DNA of 64,000 bases from positions 1 through 64,000 of the forward strand of contig JAHBYK010000001.1 in NCBI GenBank assembly GCA_019635965.1, in the 5' to 3' direction. Shown piece by piece: positions 49,026 through 59,336 of the stretch. The stretch comes from Parvibaculum sp. (lineage in GTDB: Bacteria > Pseudomonadota > Alphaproteobacteria > Parvibaculales > Parvibaculaceae). The first letter of the stretch is position 1. Each line of letters starts with the position of its first letter. The notes beneath the pieces were generated by a model, which was given only the letters and a program-made list of their open reading frames with translations, was not told the DNA's origin and ran no database searches. Position numbers and translations under genes: made by a program.

Positions 49026-50917
49026 CGTCCGCCATCCGCCGCTGTCAGCCGCTGGAGAAGGGTCTGATTGATCTTGACGCCCGACTGCTGCTGGTAGCCG
49101 ACCACGAAGGACTGAAGCATGTCGGCGCCGATCGAATCGGCGACATCCTTGCGCGCCTTTTCATAGGAGTCGGAACCCTTCGCGGCCTCCGGTGTCCGCA
49201 CCGAACGGACCTGCATGAGAATGATGCTGTCGCCGACACCGACCGGACCCCAGGTGAAGCTGCCCTCGGGTGCGGCGAACATGCGGGCGACCGCCGTGCG
49301 CGAGAAAGTGTCGTTCTGTGCGTAACGCTGGATACCCGGCATGGTGAGAACGCTGCGGCCGAGCTCGCTGGCAATCTTGTCGAAGCTCTCGCCGGCATTG
49401 CCGCGGTCGGCGAGCTTCTGCGCGATTTCCTCAAGCGCGGCCGCGCGGTGCTGATCCTTCCAGAGCTTCACGATGTCGGCTCGTACATCGTCGAGCGGCT
49501 TGCGGGCGGCGGGCGTTACCGCGCTGATCTCGACCCAGTAGTAGCCTTCCTTGCCGGTGTCGAGCGGCGGGATCTGGTCGCCTTCCTCATTGTCGAAGAC
49601 GGCGCCGAGAAGACCGGGGAGGTCTGGAATGTCAGCCGGCTTGCCTTCGCGCGTTTCCCCCTTGGATGTGACACCCGAGTAATGACGCACCTTGAGGCCG
49701 AACCGCTCGGCGATCGCATCGAGCGCCTCGCCACCGGCACGCGCATCCTCGATGGCATTCTGCGTGTCATAGATCTGCTCGCGCGCCAGTTCGAGTTTGA
49801 GCGTGGCGAGAAGCCTGTCGCGCACTTCCTCGAATGTGCTCGGCTTTCCTTCCTCGATAGCATCGGTGCGGAAGATCGCCCAGCCGAGCGGGCCGCGAAC
49901 CGGCTCGCTCCAGGCACCGGCCGCCGTTGCGAAGGCGGCATCGGCGAGCACCGGCGACAGAAGTTCGTCGCGCGTCACCTTGCCGAGTTTGAAGTCCGCT
50001 TCGTCGAGCCCGAGCTCGCCTGCGATGACGGAAATGGCCGTGCCATCGCGCAGGCGCGCAAGCGCGGCCTTGGCGTCGTCCTCGCTCGGGAAGGTGATCT
50101 GGATAAGCTCGCGGCGCTCCGGCACATCATATTCGCCGCGCCGTTCGGCATAGGCGGCCTGAAGCTGCTCGCCGGACACGGAAATGGAGTCGAGAATGTC
50201 GGCGGGCTCGATTTCCATGAGCGCAAAGTCGCGCGTCTCCGGCAGGGTGAACGCGGATGCGCCGGCTTCATAGAGCGAGGCGATGTCTTCCTCGGACGGC
50301 TCGGGGATTTCCGTCACGAGCGAGGGCGGCAGGATGATGTAACCGGCGGTGCGGGTCTCTTCCTGGAAATTGAGCACGGTCCGGATCAGGACGTCCGGTG
50401 TGGGGATGCCGGCCTCGACGACGCCGGAAAGCTGCGCGCGCTGCATACCCTTGCGGCGCTGCTCGATGAATCGCTCCTCGGGGATACCGTTCTGGCGCAG
50501 AAGCTGGCGGAAGAGTTCGCGGTCGAAGCGGCCGAACGTGCCCCGCAGGTTCGGATCGTTCACGATGTCGAGGCCGACGGCCTCGTCGCCGATCGCAAGG
50601 CCGAGATCGGCAGCCGCCTCATCGAGCGAAATGACGCTAATGAGGCGCGACAGGGCAAGGCGGTCGGCACCGAAACGGACCGCCTGGTCGCGCGCCAGCG
50701 GCTGGCCCAGGCGCTGCGACATGCGGTCGATCTCCATGCGGAATTCACGCTCGAAGGTGGCCGAGTCGACTTTCTGGTCTCCCACCTCCGCGACCGTGTC
50801 GTCGCTGAAGCCGGTAAAGATGTCGGCAATGCCCCAAATCGCAAAAGCGATCACCAGAATGCCGATAATGGCGAATCCGACGATACCGGAGGCGGTTTTG
50901 CGCAAACTGTCGAGCAT
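49022..50917 (-). CDS. PpiD/SurA-like peptidylprolyl isomerase
   Basis: Inner-membrane-anchored periplasmic folding factor. The 631-residue protein has one N-terminal helix (about 10-34, VGFAIIGILVIAFAIWGIAD), a SurA-type N-terminal chaperone domain and a rotamase-like domain around 240-360 (ELIQITFPSEDDAKAALARL). E. coli PpiD has the same layout. The ATG at 50917 is used because upstream codons are not conserved. Its stop overlaps the trpE start, tying a protein-export chaperone to tryptophan synthesis, a pairing seen in other alphaproteobacteria. Confidence 0.88.
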   Translation of the reverse strand: MLDSLRKTASGIVGFAIIGILVIAFAIWGIADIFTGFSDDTVAEVGDQKVDSATFEREFRMEIDRMSQRLGQPLARDQAVRFGADRLALSRLISVISLDEAAADLGLAIGDEAVGLDIVNDPNLRGTFGRFDRELFRQLLRQNGIPEERFIEQRRKGMQRAQLSGVVEAGIPTPDVLIRTVLNFQEETRTAGYIILPPSLVTEIPEPSEEDIASLYEAGASAFTLPETRDFALMEIEPADILDSISVSGEQLQAAYAERRGEYDVPERRELIQITFPSEDDAKAALARLRDGTAISVIAGELGLDEADFKLGKVTRDELLSPVLADAAFATAAGAWSEPVRGPLGWAIFRTDAIEEGKPSTFEEVRDRLLATLKLELAREQIYDTQNAIEDARAGGEALDAIAERFGLKVRHYSGVTSKGETREGKPADIPDLPGLLGAVFDNEEGDQIPPLDTGKEGYYWVEISAVTPAARKPLDDVRADIVKLWKDQHRAAALEEIAQKLADRGNAGESFDKIASELGRSVLTMPGIQRYAQNDTFSRTAVARMFAAPEGSFTWGPVGVGDSIILMQVRSVRTPEAAKGSDSYEKARKDVADSIGADMLQSFVVGYQQQSGVKINQTLLQRLTAADGGR

Positions 50918-51121
50918 GGTCCGTCTTTCTCTCCGGCCCCTTTTGGCAAAAGGGCCCATTCGTTTTTCAGATATGCGGTACCGGCGCAGCAGCCCCCGCG
51001 AACAAGGGCGGCATGATAGGTGCGGGGGCAGGGGCCCGCAAGCGGCTCGGCGGGGCTTCGCGCTTGATTTTCCTCGGAAAAATGCGGAAGCCCCGCCATC
51101 CGGCAGGGGGTATGCCGGGCT

Positions 51122-51463
51122 TCAGACCTGCGCGCTATAGACAGGCGGCAGGCCGAACTCGACCGAGACCCGGATGCTGGCCTGTGCCGCCTCGACAAGG
51201 GCCCACATCACGACGAAGCTCGCCGCCGCCCAGAGCGAGAAGGCGAAGCGTGCGCCGAGAAAGTGAGGCGTTTCGTCCTGCGCCGTCGCAAAGATCAGCG
51301 CGAAGAAGGCGACCTGAAAGGCCGGCAGTATGACGATGAGAGCCTGCAGCACGTCGTCCGGTGGACGGGAGCCGAAGGACAGGCCGAGAAAGACCGCGAG
51401 CGAGGCAACGACACCTGCGCTGCGGCCATGTTGAACGAACCTGTAAGCCAGGGCGGTAGGCAT
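51122..51463 (-). CDS. Small membrane protein of unknown function
   Basis: A 113-residue protein, not recognised. It has three hydrophobic segments: about 16-30 (AGVVASLAVFLGLSF), 38-60 (VLQALIVILPAFQVAFFALI) and 75-95 (FAFSLWAAASFVVMWALVEA). The ATG at 51463 is preceded by GGAGAAG; the frame extends upstream without a signal. About 200 bases separate its stop from ppiD, so they may not be one operon. The candidate leader RNA at 51.8 kb lies upstream on the same strand. Confidence 0.6.
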   Translation of the reverse strand: MPTALAYRFVQHGRSAGVVASLAVFLGLSFGSRPPDDVLQALIVILPAFQVAFFALIFATAQDETPHFLGARFAFSLWAAASFVVMWALVEAAQASIRVSVEFGLPPVYSAQV

Positions 51464-51511
51464 AATTCTTCTCCATTCCCTCTCCGCCGGTGCGAAGAAG
51501 GGCAAGTTGTT

Positions 51512-51676
51512 TTCAAGTATTCGCACTTCAAAAGCCGGGCAAAACTTCCTCGTTCGCGCCCGCGCGTTTTACGCGGGCGCAGAGCGCCCAACTCAGGGAA
51601 ATGCAGGTGTGACGGCGGTTCAGCGCGGCGGGGCGCGGATTTCCAGCGACGGGCCGGCTGAGCGGTTCAAGTATTC
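51512..51676. repeat. 11-bp direct repeats in the gap upstream of the 113-aa gene
   Basis: TTCAAGTATTC occurs at 51512-51522 and 51666-51676, 154 bases apart. The DNA between them carries a GC-rich palindrome CGCCCGCG-CGTTTTA-CGCGGGCG near 51565-51590. The layout would fit a small inserted element with duplicated target, or two protein-binding sites. No gene is visible in the interval. Confidence 0.4.
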
Positions 51677-51730
51677 AAGAGGCATGGGCGAACTCCGGTT
51701 GCGCGAGGGGGATGCGGTGACCGGAGTTCT

Positions 51731-51879
51731 GAAAACACAAGAGCCCCGATCTGGTGGATGGGGCTCTCAAACGTCGATTTTGCAGGCTATTTCAGCGCGT
51801 GCGCAAGCGACCCGGCCCCGAAGGCGAGTAACCCCAAAAGGTGGCCGTCACGGCCATATGGAATCGACGGTTTTTCATG
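51731..51879 (-). ncRNA. Candidate leader/attenuator RNA
   Basis: This minus-strand segment carries a promoter, a short ORF (28 codons) and an intrinsic terminator. The terminator is AGAGCCCC (51767-51760) pairing with GGGGCTCT (51747-51740) across a 12-base loop, with tail TGTGTTTTC. CGTCGATT (51869-51862) can pair with AATCGACG (51779-51772) and close the ORF region. Other stems are GGCCG-TGA-CGGCC and GCC-TTCG-GGGC. It resembles a peptide-coding attenuator, but the downstream gene (113-aa membrane protein) is about 270 bases away. It was not recognised as a named riboswitch. Confidence 0.5.
51792..51878 (-). CDS. 28-codon leader peptide ORF (candidate)
   Basis: Starts ATG at 51878 and encodes a 28-residue peptide that begins MKNRRFHMAVTATFWGY and ends GPGRLRTR, followed by TGA. 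It has one Trp, one Tyr and two Phe, so it is not a classical trp leader with tandem tryptophans. The predicted transcription start is one or two bases before the ATG, so it would be nearly leaderless, as rhizobial trpL is known to be. Basic and proline-containing ends are seen in some arrest peptides, but this is only suggestive. Confidence 0.4.
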   Translation of the reverse strand: MKNRRFHMAVTATFWGYSPSGPGRLRTR

Positions 51880-51885
51880 TCGCGC

Positions 51886-51914
51886 ACCCTACACGCGGGA
51901 CCAATACTTGCCAA
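51886..51914 (-). promoter_or_regulatory. Candidate promoter of the minus-strand leader
   Basis: On the minus strand TTGGCA (51914-51909), a 17-base spacer and TAGGGT (51891-51886) form a plausible promoter. The spacing to the ATG at 51878 implies transcription starting at about the first codon. Confidence 0.45.
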
Positions 51915-52008
51915 TCGAATAGTCATCGAAAAGAAACTTTCGATGGAACTGTGTTCTATTTCCCTCAGGTTGATTTGACCCATGCCCGCAAACGCGCCGC
52001 GCCGGGCG

Positions 52009-52037
52009 TTGGCGCGGTCCCGGCCATCTGCTAAACG
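52009..52037 (+). promoter_or_regulatory. Candidate promoter of tpiA
   Basis: TTGGCG (52009-52014), a 17-base spacer and TAAACG (52032-52037). Transcription would start near 52044 and give a leader of about 28 bases before the tpiA ATG at 52072. The -10 matches the consensus only partly. Confidence 0.45.
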
Positions 52038-52071
52038 GACGCAACCCAATTTTGATGCGGAGAGCGGGACG

Positions 52072-52827
52072 ATGGCGCGCGTGAAGGCTCTTGTGGCCGG
52101 CAACTGGAAGATGAACGGGGTGAAGGCCTCGAAGAAGGAAGTGGCGGCGCTGGCGAAAAGGCTTGCCGGGACGCAGAAGCCGGATTGCGACGTCCTGATC
52201 TGTCCGCCTGCGACAATCGTTTCGACGCTGAAGGACGCGGCCAAGGGCTCGAAGATCGCGATTGGCGGCCAGGATTGCCACGCGAAGGAAAGCGGCGCCC
52301 ATACCGGCGACATTTCGGCGGAGATGCTGAAGGATGCCGGGGCGAGCCATGTCATTGTCGGCCATTCCGAACGCCGTGCCGATCACGGCGAAACCGATGC
52401 CGCGGTTCGCGCCAAGGCGGAAGCCGCCCATCGCGCCGGGCTTACGGCCATTGTCTGTGTGGGCGAGACGGAGGCCGAACGCGATGCGGGTGCGACGCTG
52501 AAAGTGATCCGCGGCCAGCTCAAGGGTTCGCTCCCTGACGGGGCCACGGCGAAAACGACCGTGATCGCCTATGAGCCGGTCTGGGCGATCGGCACCGGCC
52601 GCACGCCGACGCCGGACGACGTGGCCAAGGTTCACGCCGCGATCCGCAAGGCGCTCGAAGCCCGCTTCGGCGCGGAAGGCACGAAGATGCGGATTCTCTA
52701 TGGCGGCTCGGTGAAGCCTGCCAATGCGAAGGAGCTGATGGCGGTGCCGAATGTGAACGGCGCGCTGGTGGGCGGCGCGAGCCTGAAGGCTGAGGATTTC
52801 TGGGGTATCATTTCCGCCTATCTCTGA
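52072..52827 (+). CDS. tpiA: Triosephosphate isomerase
   Basis: Interconverts dihydroxyacetone phosphate and glyceraldehyde 3-phosphate. The 251-residue TIM barrel has the catalytic residues Asn11/Lys13 (AGNWKMNG), His98 (VIVGHSERR) and Glu168 ([11 protein letters not shown]), plus ILYGGSVKP. The start at 52072 precedes the conserved [13 protein letters not shown]; upstream codons are not conserved. The HerA-like gene follows after 16 bases. Confidence 0.96.
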   Translation: MARVKALVAGNWKMNGVKASKKEVAALAKRLAGTQKPDCDVLICPPATIVSTLKDAAKGSKIAIGGQDCHAKESGAHTGDISAEMLKDAGASHVIVGHSERRADHGETDAAVRAKAEAAHRAGLTAIVCVGETEAERDAGATLKVIRGQLKGSLPDGATAKTTVIAYEPVWAIGTGRTPTPDDVAKVHAAIRKALEARFGAEGTKMRILYGGSVKPANAKELMAVPNVNGALVGGASLKAEDFWGIISAYL

Positions 52828-52843
52828 GGGGAGCGGCGGGGCC

Positions 52844-54310
52844 ATGGATACAACGGACAGCATCTTCATCGGCGCGGGCGAGCGGCCGCAGCATCTTCTC
52901 CTCAAATATGCCAACCGGCACGGGCTCATTGCCGGGGCGACGGGCACCGGCAAGACCGTGACGCTGCAGATCCTCGCCGAAGGATTCTCACGCGCCGGCG
53001 TGCCTGTGTTTCTCGCGGATGTGAAGGGTGATCTTGCCGGGCTTTCGCAGGCCGGATCGCCCAACCCGAAACTGGATGAGCGGGCGCAGAAGATCGGCCT
53101 TGGCGCGGTCACCTATCAGCCTTCGCCTGTCGTGTTCTGGGATCTGTTCGGCGAGCAGGGACATCCGGTCCGCACCACCGTGACGGATATGGGGCCGCTT
53201 CTCCTGTCGCGGCTTCTCGATCTGTCCGATGCGCAGGAAGGCGTGCTCTCGATCGTGTTCGAGATTGCGGACGATCAGGGGCTGTTGCTCCTCGATCTGA
53301 ACGATCTGCAATCGCTGCTCGCTTTCGTAGCCGAGAACGCGAAGGAGATCGGCACGCGCTATGGCAATGTGACGGCGGCATCGGTTGGCGCGATCCAGCG
53401 AAAACTCCTCACGCTGCGCCAGCAGGGCGGCGAGAACTTCTTTGGCGAACCGGCGCTGGAATTGTCAGAACTCATGCGCACGACATGGGATGGGCGCGGC
53501 TGCGTGAATATTCTTGCCGCCGACAAGCTGATGTCGACGCCGAAACTCTATGCGACCTTTCTGCTCTGGCTGCTCTCGGAACTCTTCGAGGAACTGCCGG
53601 AAGTGGGCGATCCCGACAAGCCGAAGCTGGTTTTCTTCTTCGACGAGGCGCATCTCCTGTTCAACGACGCGCCGAAGGCGCTGGTGGACCGCATCGAGAG
53701 TGTCGTGCGCCTCATTCGCTCGAAGGGCGTGGGCATTTATTTCATCACGCAAAACCCGGACGACTTGCCCGACAGGGTGCTTGGACAACTCGGCAATCGC
53801 GTGCAGCACGCGCTTCGCGCCTTTACGCCGCGCGACCAGAAGGCGGTGAAATCGGCAGCGGAAACATTCCGGGCCAATCCAGCTTTCGATGTATCCCAGG
53901 CGATCACGGAGCTGGGTGTGGGCGAGGCGCTTGTGTCGCCGCTTGAGGCGAAAGGCATTCCGGGGATGGTGGACCGCACCTTGATCCGGCCGCCGGCTTC
54001 GCGGCTCGGCCCCATAACGCCTGAAGAACGCCGCGACGTGATTTCGAAGAGTCCGGTCGGCAGCCGTTATGACAAGGTCGTGGACCGGGAATCCGCACAT
54101 GAGATTCTTGCGCGGCGCGCCGAGGATGCGGCGCGCGTCGCCGCCCGCGAGAAAGAGGCAAAATCCGCGCCCGCAACCCGCGCGCCTCGCGCTTCCACGC
54201 GGCAAAGCGCCACCGAAGCCTTCACGAAAAGCGTGGTGCGAAGCATCGGCTATGCGGTGGGGCGTGCCGTGGTGCGCGGCGTGCTGGGTTCGCTGTCGAA
54301 GGGAAAATGA
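52844..54310 (+). CDS. HerA-like ATPase, DUF853 family
   Basis: A 488-residue P-loop ATPase of the HerA/FtsK superfamily, DUF853 type. Walker A is GATGTGKT (31-38) and Walker B is [13 protein letters not shown]. Other family segments are [39 protein letters not shown] and [18 protein letters not shown]. The C-terminal tail is basic and serine/arginine-rich (about 425-480). The function of DUF853 proteins is not established; a DNA-translocating or remodelling role is inferred from the fold. It lies 16 bases after tpiA. Confidence 0.9.
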   Translation: MDTTDSIFIGAGERPQHLLLKYANRHGLIAGATGTGKTVTLQILAEGFSRAGVPVFLADVKGDLAGLSQAGSPNPKLDERAQKIGLGAVTYQPSPVVFWDLFGEQGHPVRTTVTDMGPLLLSRLLDLSDAQEGVLSIVFEIADDQGLLLLDLNDLQSLLAFVAENAKEIGTRYGNVTAASVGAIQRKLLTLRQQGGENFFGEPALELSELMRTTWDGRGCVNILAADKLMSTPKLYATFLLWLLSELFEELPEVGDPDKPKLVFFFDEAHLLFNDAPKALVDRIESVVRLIRSKGVGIYFITQNPDDLPDRVLGQLGNRVQHALRAFTPRDQKAVKSAAETFRANPAFDVSQAITELGVGEALVSPLEAKGIPGMVDRTLIRPPASRLGPITPEERRDVISKSPVGSRYDKVVDRESAHEILARRAEDAARVAAREKEAKSAPATRAPRASTRQSATEAFTKSVVRSIGYAVGRAVVRGVLGSLSKGK

Positions 54311-54348
54311 TCCGGAAACGGCGGATTTCCGCTCTTTTCAGGACTTCC

Positions 54349-54377
54349 TTGTAATTCGGCGCCAAAGCGCCTATATC
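54349..54377 (+). promoter_or_regulatory. Candidate promoter of the cold-shock gene
   Basis: TTGTAA (54349-54354), a 17-base spacer (itself containing GGCGCC-AAA-GCGCC) and TATATC (54372-54377). Transcription would start near 54384, giving a 5' UTR of about 135 bases, as expected for cspA-type mRNAs whose folded leader senses temperature. Confidence 0.55.
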
Positions 54378-54519
54378 CCTGTCATCGAATTCTTTGGTTC
54401 GGCTGCTCTCCACGCTCGCGATCGAGCGCCGGACCTGTCTATCCCGATCCCTCGAAGTTTGATCCGCCGGTCGCACAGTGCGCCGGTGGCGATATTCTAT
54501 GTCATAAGGAATGCCTCAC

Positions 54520-54729
54520 ATGGCAAACGGCACCGTCAAGTGGTTCAACTCCCAGAAGGGCTTCGGCTTCATTCAGCCGGAAAGCGGCGAGAAGGACGTT
54601 TTCGTCCATATTTCCGCTGTTGAACGCGCGGGCATGCGTGGTCTCAACGAAGGTCAGGCGATTGCCTACGACCTCGAGACCGACAAGCGCAGCGGCAAGG
54701 TTTCGGCGGCGAATCTTCGCAACGCCTGA
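54520..54729 (+). CDS. cspA: Cold-shock protein
   Basis: A 69-residue single OB-fold RNA chaperone. It starts MANGTVKWFNSQKGFGFIQP with RNP1 KGFGFI (13-18) and RNP2 VFVHIS (27-32). It probably unwinds mRNA at low temperature or in stationary phase. The ATG at 54520 matches the family start; an ATG three codons upstream is less likely. Long 5' UTR upstream, intrinsic terminator downstream. Several csp paralogs usually exist per genome, so the symbol only marks the family. Confidence 0.93.
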   Translation: MANGTVKWFNSQKGFGFIQPESGEKDVFVHISAVERAGMRGLNEGQAIAYDLETDKRSGKVSAANLRNA

Positions 54730-54740
54730 ACGAGATCGAA

Positions 54741-54770
54741 GGGGCGCTTCGGCGCCCCTTTTTTATTTTC
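54741..54770 (+). terminator. Intrinsic terminator of the cold-shock gene
   Basis: GGGGCGC-TTCG-GCGCCCC (54741-54758) followed by TTTTTTATTTT. A perfect 7-bp GC-rich stem with a UUCG tetraloop and T-tract, 11 bases after the stop codon. Confidence 0.92.
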
Positions 54771-54781
54771 CGGAGCGGACC

Positions 54782-55012
54782 ATGGCGCGCAACAACAGGA
54801 AACTGACGGAAAGCGATTTCGTCATGTTCAATGTCGTCTATGAGGACGGCGCCCTGAGTTCGAACCGCAAGGTGCCGCTGACGGAAATCGACGGCGCCGC
54901 CGACACGGCGGGCGCAAAGGCGGTCATCGAGGCGCAGGACCGCGACATCGCGGAAAAATCCGGCCGCCCGCGCGGCCGTGTGAAAACGATCGAACGGGTC
55001 AAGCGCAAGTAA
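54782..55012 (+). CDS. Small basic protein of unknown function
   Basis: A 76-residue basic protein, MARNNRKLTESDFVMFNVV and so on, ending RPRGRVKTIERVKRK. No family recognised. Its start lies 11 bases after the cspA terminator, with CGGAGCGG just upstream as a plausible ribosome-binding site. There is no signal peptide or membrane segment. The basic, arginine-rich end suggests nucleic-acid binding, which is inference. It may be cotranscribed with the next small gene 27 bases downstream. Confidence 0.6.
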   Translation: MARNNRKLTESDFVMFNVVYEDGALSSNRKVPLTEIDGAADTAGAKAVIEAQDRDIAEKSGRPRGRVKTIERVKRK

Positions 55013-55038
55013 TCGCCGCCCGTCAGGAGACCGCAAGT

Positions 55039-55260
55039 ATGCAGAAGCACAGGTTCGCAATCGGCGAGACGGTCGAGTTCACCGCCGGTGGTTCCTATCC
55101 ACCCGCCGCGCGCGGTCTTTATGAAGTGCTTCGCCAGCTCCCGGCCGAAGGCAACGGCTACCAGTATCGCGTCAAGAATCTCGCCGATGGCCACGAACGC
55201 ATGGTCCGCGAGGGTCAGCTCGATCATCCGGTGAAGGCCGAAACCGCGGCTTCCGCCTAG
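55039..55260 (+). CDS. Small SH3-like protein of unknown function
   Basis: A 73-residue protein, not named. It has the look of a small beta-barrel domain: FAIGETVEFTAGGSYPPAAR, YEVLRQLPAEGNGYQYRVKN, with an ending HERMVREGQLDHP. It resembles small all-beta proteins that occur widely in alphaproteobacteria, often without known role. A CAGGAGACCG Shine-Dalgarno precedes the ATG. It follows the basic 76-aa gene. Confidence 0.6.
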   Translation: MQKHRFAIGETVEFTAGGSYPPAARGLYEVLRQLPAEGNGYQYRVKNLADGHERMVREGQLDHPVKAETAASA

Positions 55261-55445
55261 CGCCGGCAACGGCAAATCCAGTATTTTCCGTAATATTTTC
55301 CACCTTCGCCTGGCCCAGGTGGAAACCCAGCGAGAGGGCTGGAAACCGCTCGCTTCATGCGCTACAACGCGCGCGGCTGGCCCGCCTAAGACGGCGAGAA
55401 ACGGTCATTTCTTTCCCATAAGCCTTCCGGGCTGCCCGAGGTGTC

Positions 55446-55832
55446 ATGACGACCATCATTCTCATCATTCATCTGATGCTCGCGGTGGCGCTTGTCACGA
55501 CGATCCTGCTGCAACGCTCCGAAGGCGGTGCGCTGGGCATTGGCGGCGGCGATGGCTTCATGACCGGACGCGGCACAGCAAATGTGCTGACCCGGACAAC
55601 GGCCATTCTGGCGGTCCTGTTCATCACCACGAGCCTTACGCTCGGTATTCTCGCAACGCGGGGCGGCTCCAGCGACAGCGTACTCGACCGCGTCGTGCCG
55701 CTGGCAGACCCCGGCACGGCGGACCTGCCGGATGTTCCGGCGCCGTTTGAGGGTATGGGCGGGCAGGACACTGCGCCTGCCACGGATGCCGCGCCCGAAC
55801 CCGCCGAACCGTCCGTCCCGCGCGCCGAATAG
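55446..55832 (+). CDS. secG: Protein-export membrane protein SecG
   Basis: Accessory subunit of the SecYEG translocon. The 128-residue protein has two helices (about 3-21 and 53-72) and the conserved linker LQRSEGGALGIGGGDGFMTG. A proline/alanine-rich C-terminal tail of about 45 residues (ALPDVPAPFEG-like) is longer than in E. coli and usual in alphaproteobacteria. pyrG follows after 117 bases. Confidence 0.9.
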   Translation: MTTIILIIHLMLAVALVTTILLQRSEGGALGIGGGDGFMTGRGTANVLTRTTAILAVLFITTSLTLGILATRGGSSDSVLDRVVPLADPGTADLPDVPAPFEGMGGQDTAPATDAAPEPAEPSVPRAE

Positions 55833-55943
55833 GCGAAAAACGTCACGAATGACCGGTTTGGGACAGGTGTTCCGGCCGGATGGAAGATTTTGTATCGGGA
55901 GCCGGTTTTGGGCCTCCGAATCGATTTGCTTGGTGTAATCTAG

Positions 55944-57578
<1,635 letters not shown>

Positions 57579-57596
57579 GCAGCAGGAGTAACCGAG

Positions 57597-58430
57597 ATGC
57601 CCGCGAACAAGTCCGTCAAGGTCGGCAATTTCGAGATTGCGAACGACAAGCCCTTTGCGCTGATCGCGGGGCCGTGCCAGCTCGAAACGCGCCAGCACGC
57701 CTTCGACATGGCGGGCGCGATCAAGGAAGTGGCGGACCGGCTCGGCATCCCCTTCATCTACAAGACGTCGTTCGACAAGGCGAACCGGACGAGCCGCAAC
57801 GCGAAGCGCGGCCTCGGCCTCGAACTCGCGCTGCCGATCTTCGAGGATCTGCGCAAGGAACTCGGCGTACCGGTGTTGACCGACGTGCATGAGCGCGAGC
57901 AATGCGCGGAAGTGGCGAGCGTCGTCGACATTCTTCAGATACCTGCCTTCCTTTGCCGCCAGACGGACCTTCTCGAAGCCGCCGCGCAAACCGGCAAGGT
58001 CGTGAACGTGAAGAAGGGCCAGTTCCTCGCACCCTGGGACATGAAGAACGTCGTCAACAAGATCGTCGAGGCGGGCAATCCGAATGTGCTGGCGACGGAG
58101 CGCGGCGTTTCCTTCGGCTACAACACGCTCGTGAACGACATGCGCGCGCTGCCGATCATGAAGGACGAGTGCCTTTGCCCAGTGGTGATCGACGCGACAC
58201 ATTCCGTGCAGCAGCCGGGCGGACAGGGCACGGCATCGGGCGGCGACCGCCGCATGGTGCCGGTGATCGCGACCGCCGCCGTCTCGATCGGCGTCGGCGC
58301 GGTCTTCATGGAAACCCATCAGGACCCGGACAATGCGCCGTCCGACGGGCCGAACATGGTGAAGCTCGCCGATCTCGAGCCGCTGCTTGCGCGGCTCAAG
58401 AAGTTCGACGCGCTGGCGAAGGCGGCCTAG
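57597..58430 (+). CDS. kdsA: 3-deoxy-8-phosphooctulonate synthase
   Basis: Condenses arabinose 5-phosphate and phosphoenolpyruvate to Kdo-8-phosphate for the LPS core. The 277-residue TIM-barrel protein has [71 protein letters not shown] and [15 protein letters not shown]. It complements the lpx genes in the same window. Its stop shares a CTAG with the convergent dioxygenase gene. Confidence 0.96.
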   Translation: MPANKSVKVGNFEIANDKPFALIAGPCQLETRQHAFDMAGAIKEVADRLGIPFIYKTSFDKANRTSRNAKRGLGLELALPIFEDLRKELGVPVLTDVHEREQCAEVASVVDILQIPAFLCRQTDLLEAAAQTGKVVNVKKGQFLAPWDMKNVVNKIVEAGNPNVLATERGVSFGYNTLVNDMRALPIMKDECLCPVVIDATHSVQQPGGQGTASGGDRRMVPVIATAAVSIGVGAVFMETHQDPDNAPSDGPNMVKLADLEPLLARLKKFDALAKAA

Positions 58431-59336
58431 GCCGTCTGCTTCTCGCCTCTGATCTGCGCCGAGACCTGCTGACGCAGTTCCTCAGAGCCGAATTGCGAAT
58501 CCTTCGGATCAAGCTTGCCGAGCGCGAATTCCGGCGGCACGACTTCCGGCCCCTGACCTGGCGGAAGCGGCGGCGTGTAATAGCCGAGCGCATAGCTGCC
58601 CATCGAATAGCCGATCAGCGCCTGAAGCTCGGGGTCGAGCGTCTTTGCGATGTTGGGCGGGCAGGAGAGATACTGGTTCTCCTCCTGCCGCAGCCAGCCG
58701 AGCGTGTAGGTGATGTTGATGCCGATGCGGTCGCCATTCGAAATGTTCGCGCCGCCGCCATGGAATACGCCGCCCGAATAGACGAGCACTGAACCGGCCG
58801 GCATTTCCGCATAGCCGATCTGATCGTCCGTTGGCTGATAATCGTCCGGCCAGTCGAGGCTGCCGGGACAGACCTGCGTGGCGCCGTTTTCCTTCGTGAA
58901 ATCGGTGATCGCCCAGATCGTGTTGAACTGCGGCTCGACCCCCCTTGAGATAGGTCCCCCAGGCCCAGCGGTCGCGGTGGATCTGCTGCTTCTTCTGACC
59001 CGGCGTGATGCGGATGACCTGGGTCAGATGAAGCTGGATGCGCTCGCAGAAGGGCTTGAGGAAGATATTGGCCGCTTCGAGCACGCTCTTGTTCATCACC
59101 AGGCCGCGGCAGGCGGGCGAGCGGGCGACAAGCGCGCCGGTGCGCGTGGTGAGATTGCCGGTGAAATCGTCGCGGCCGAATTCCGTCGCCTCGATATAGG
59201 GCATGGTTTCGGCCTTCACCCGGGCAAGCTCGTCCGGCGAGAGCACGCCGGTGACGATCAAGGCGCCGTCGCGTTGCAAAACGGCGACGATCTCATCCGC
59301 GCTGGCGCTCGCGGGCAGCATTTCAAGCTTGGGCAT
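58427..59336 (-). pseudogene. Phytanoyl-CoA dioxygenase family gene with frameshift
   Basis: The product would be a 302-residue Fe(II)/2-oxoglutarate oxygenase of the PhyH family. The first part (from ATG 59336, MPKLEMLPASASADEIVAVL) carries the metal motif His120-x-Asp122 in QQIHRDRWAWG. After LKG a run of six C's on the plus strand (58939-58944) puts the frame off by one. The second frame then carries the distal histidine in YSGGVFHGGGANIS and runs to the stop at 58427. Removing one base restores a continuous frame. Either a real pseudogene or a homopolymer sequencing error. It is divergent from the acyl-CoA dehydrogenase gene. Confidence 0.8.

Noticed and set aside
51740-51767. Reading the 51740-51767 hairpin as a plus-strand terminator
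   Set aside because: On the plus strand the stem is followed by CAAACGTCG, without a T-tract; the T-rich tail is on the minus strand.
51792-51878. Calling the 28-codon ORF a classical trp leader (trpL)
   Set aside because: It has a single Trp codon and no tandem Trp codons, and the nearest downstream gene is a small membrane protein, not trpE. Kept as an unassigned leader.
51507-52034. 175-codon plus-strand frame in the gap upstream of tpiA
   Set aside because: No Shine-Dalgarno, atypical composition, and it overlaps the tpiA promoter and the minus-strand leader.
55297-55325. 9-bp inverted repeat TTTCCACCT/AGGTGGAAA upstream of secG
   Set aside because: A perfect stem with an 11-base loop, but with no T-tract and no known binding consensus; too little to call a terminator or operator.
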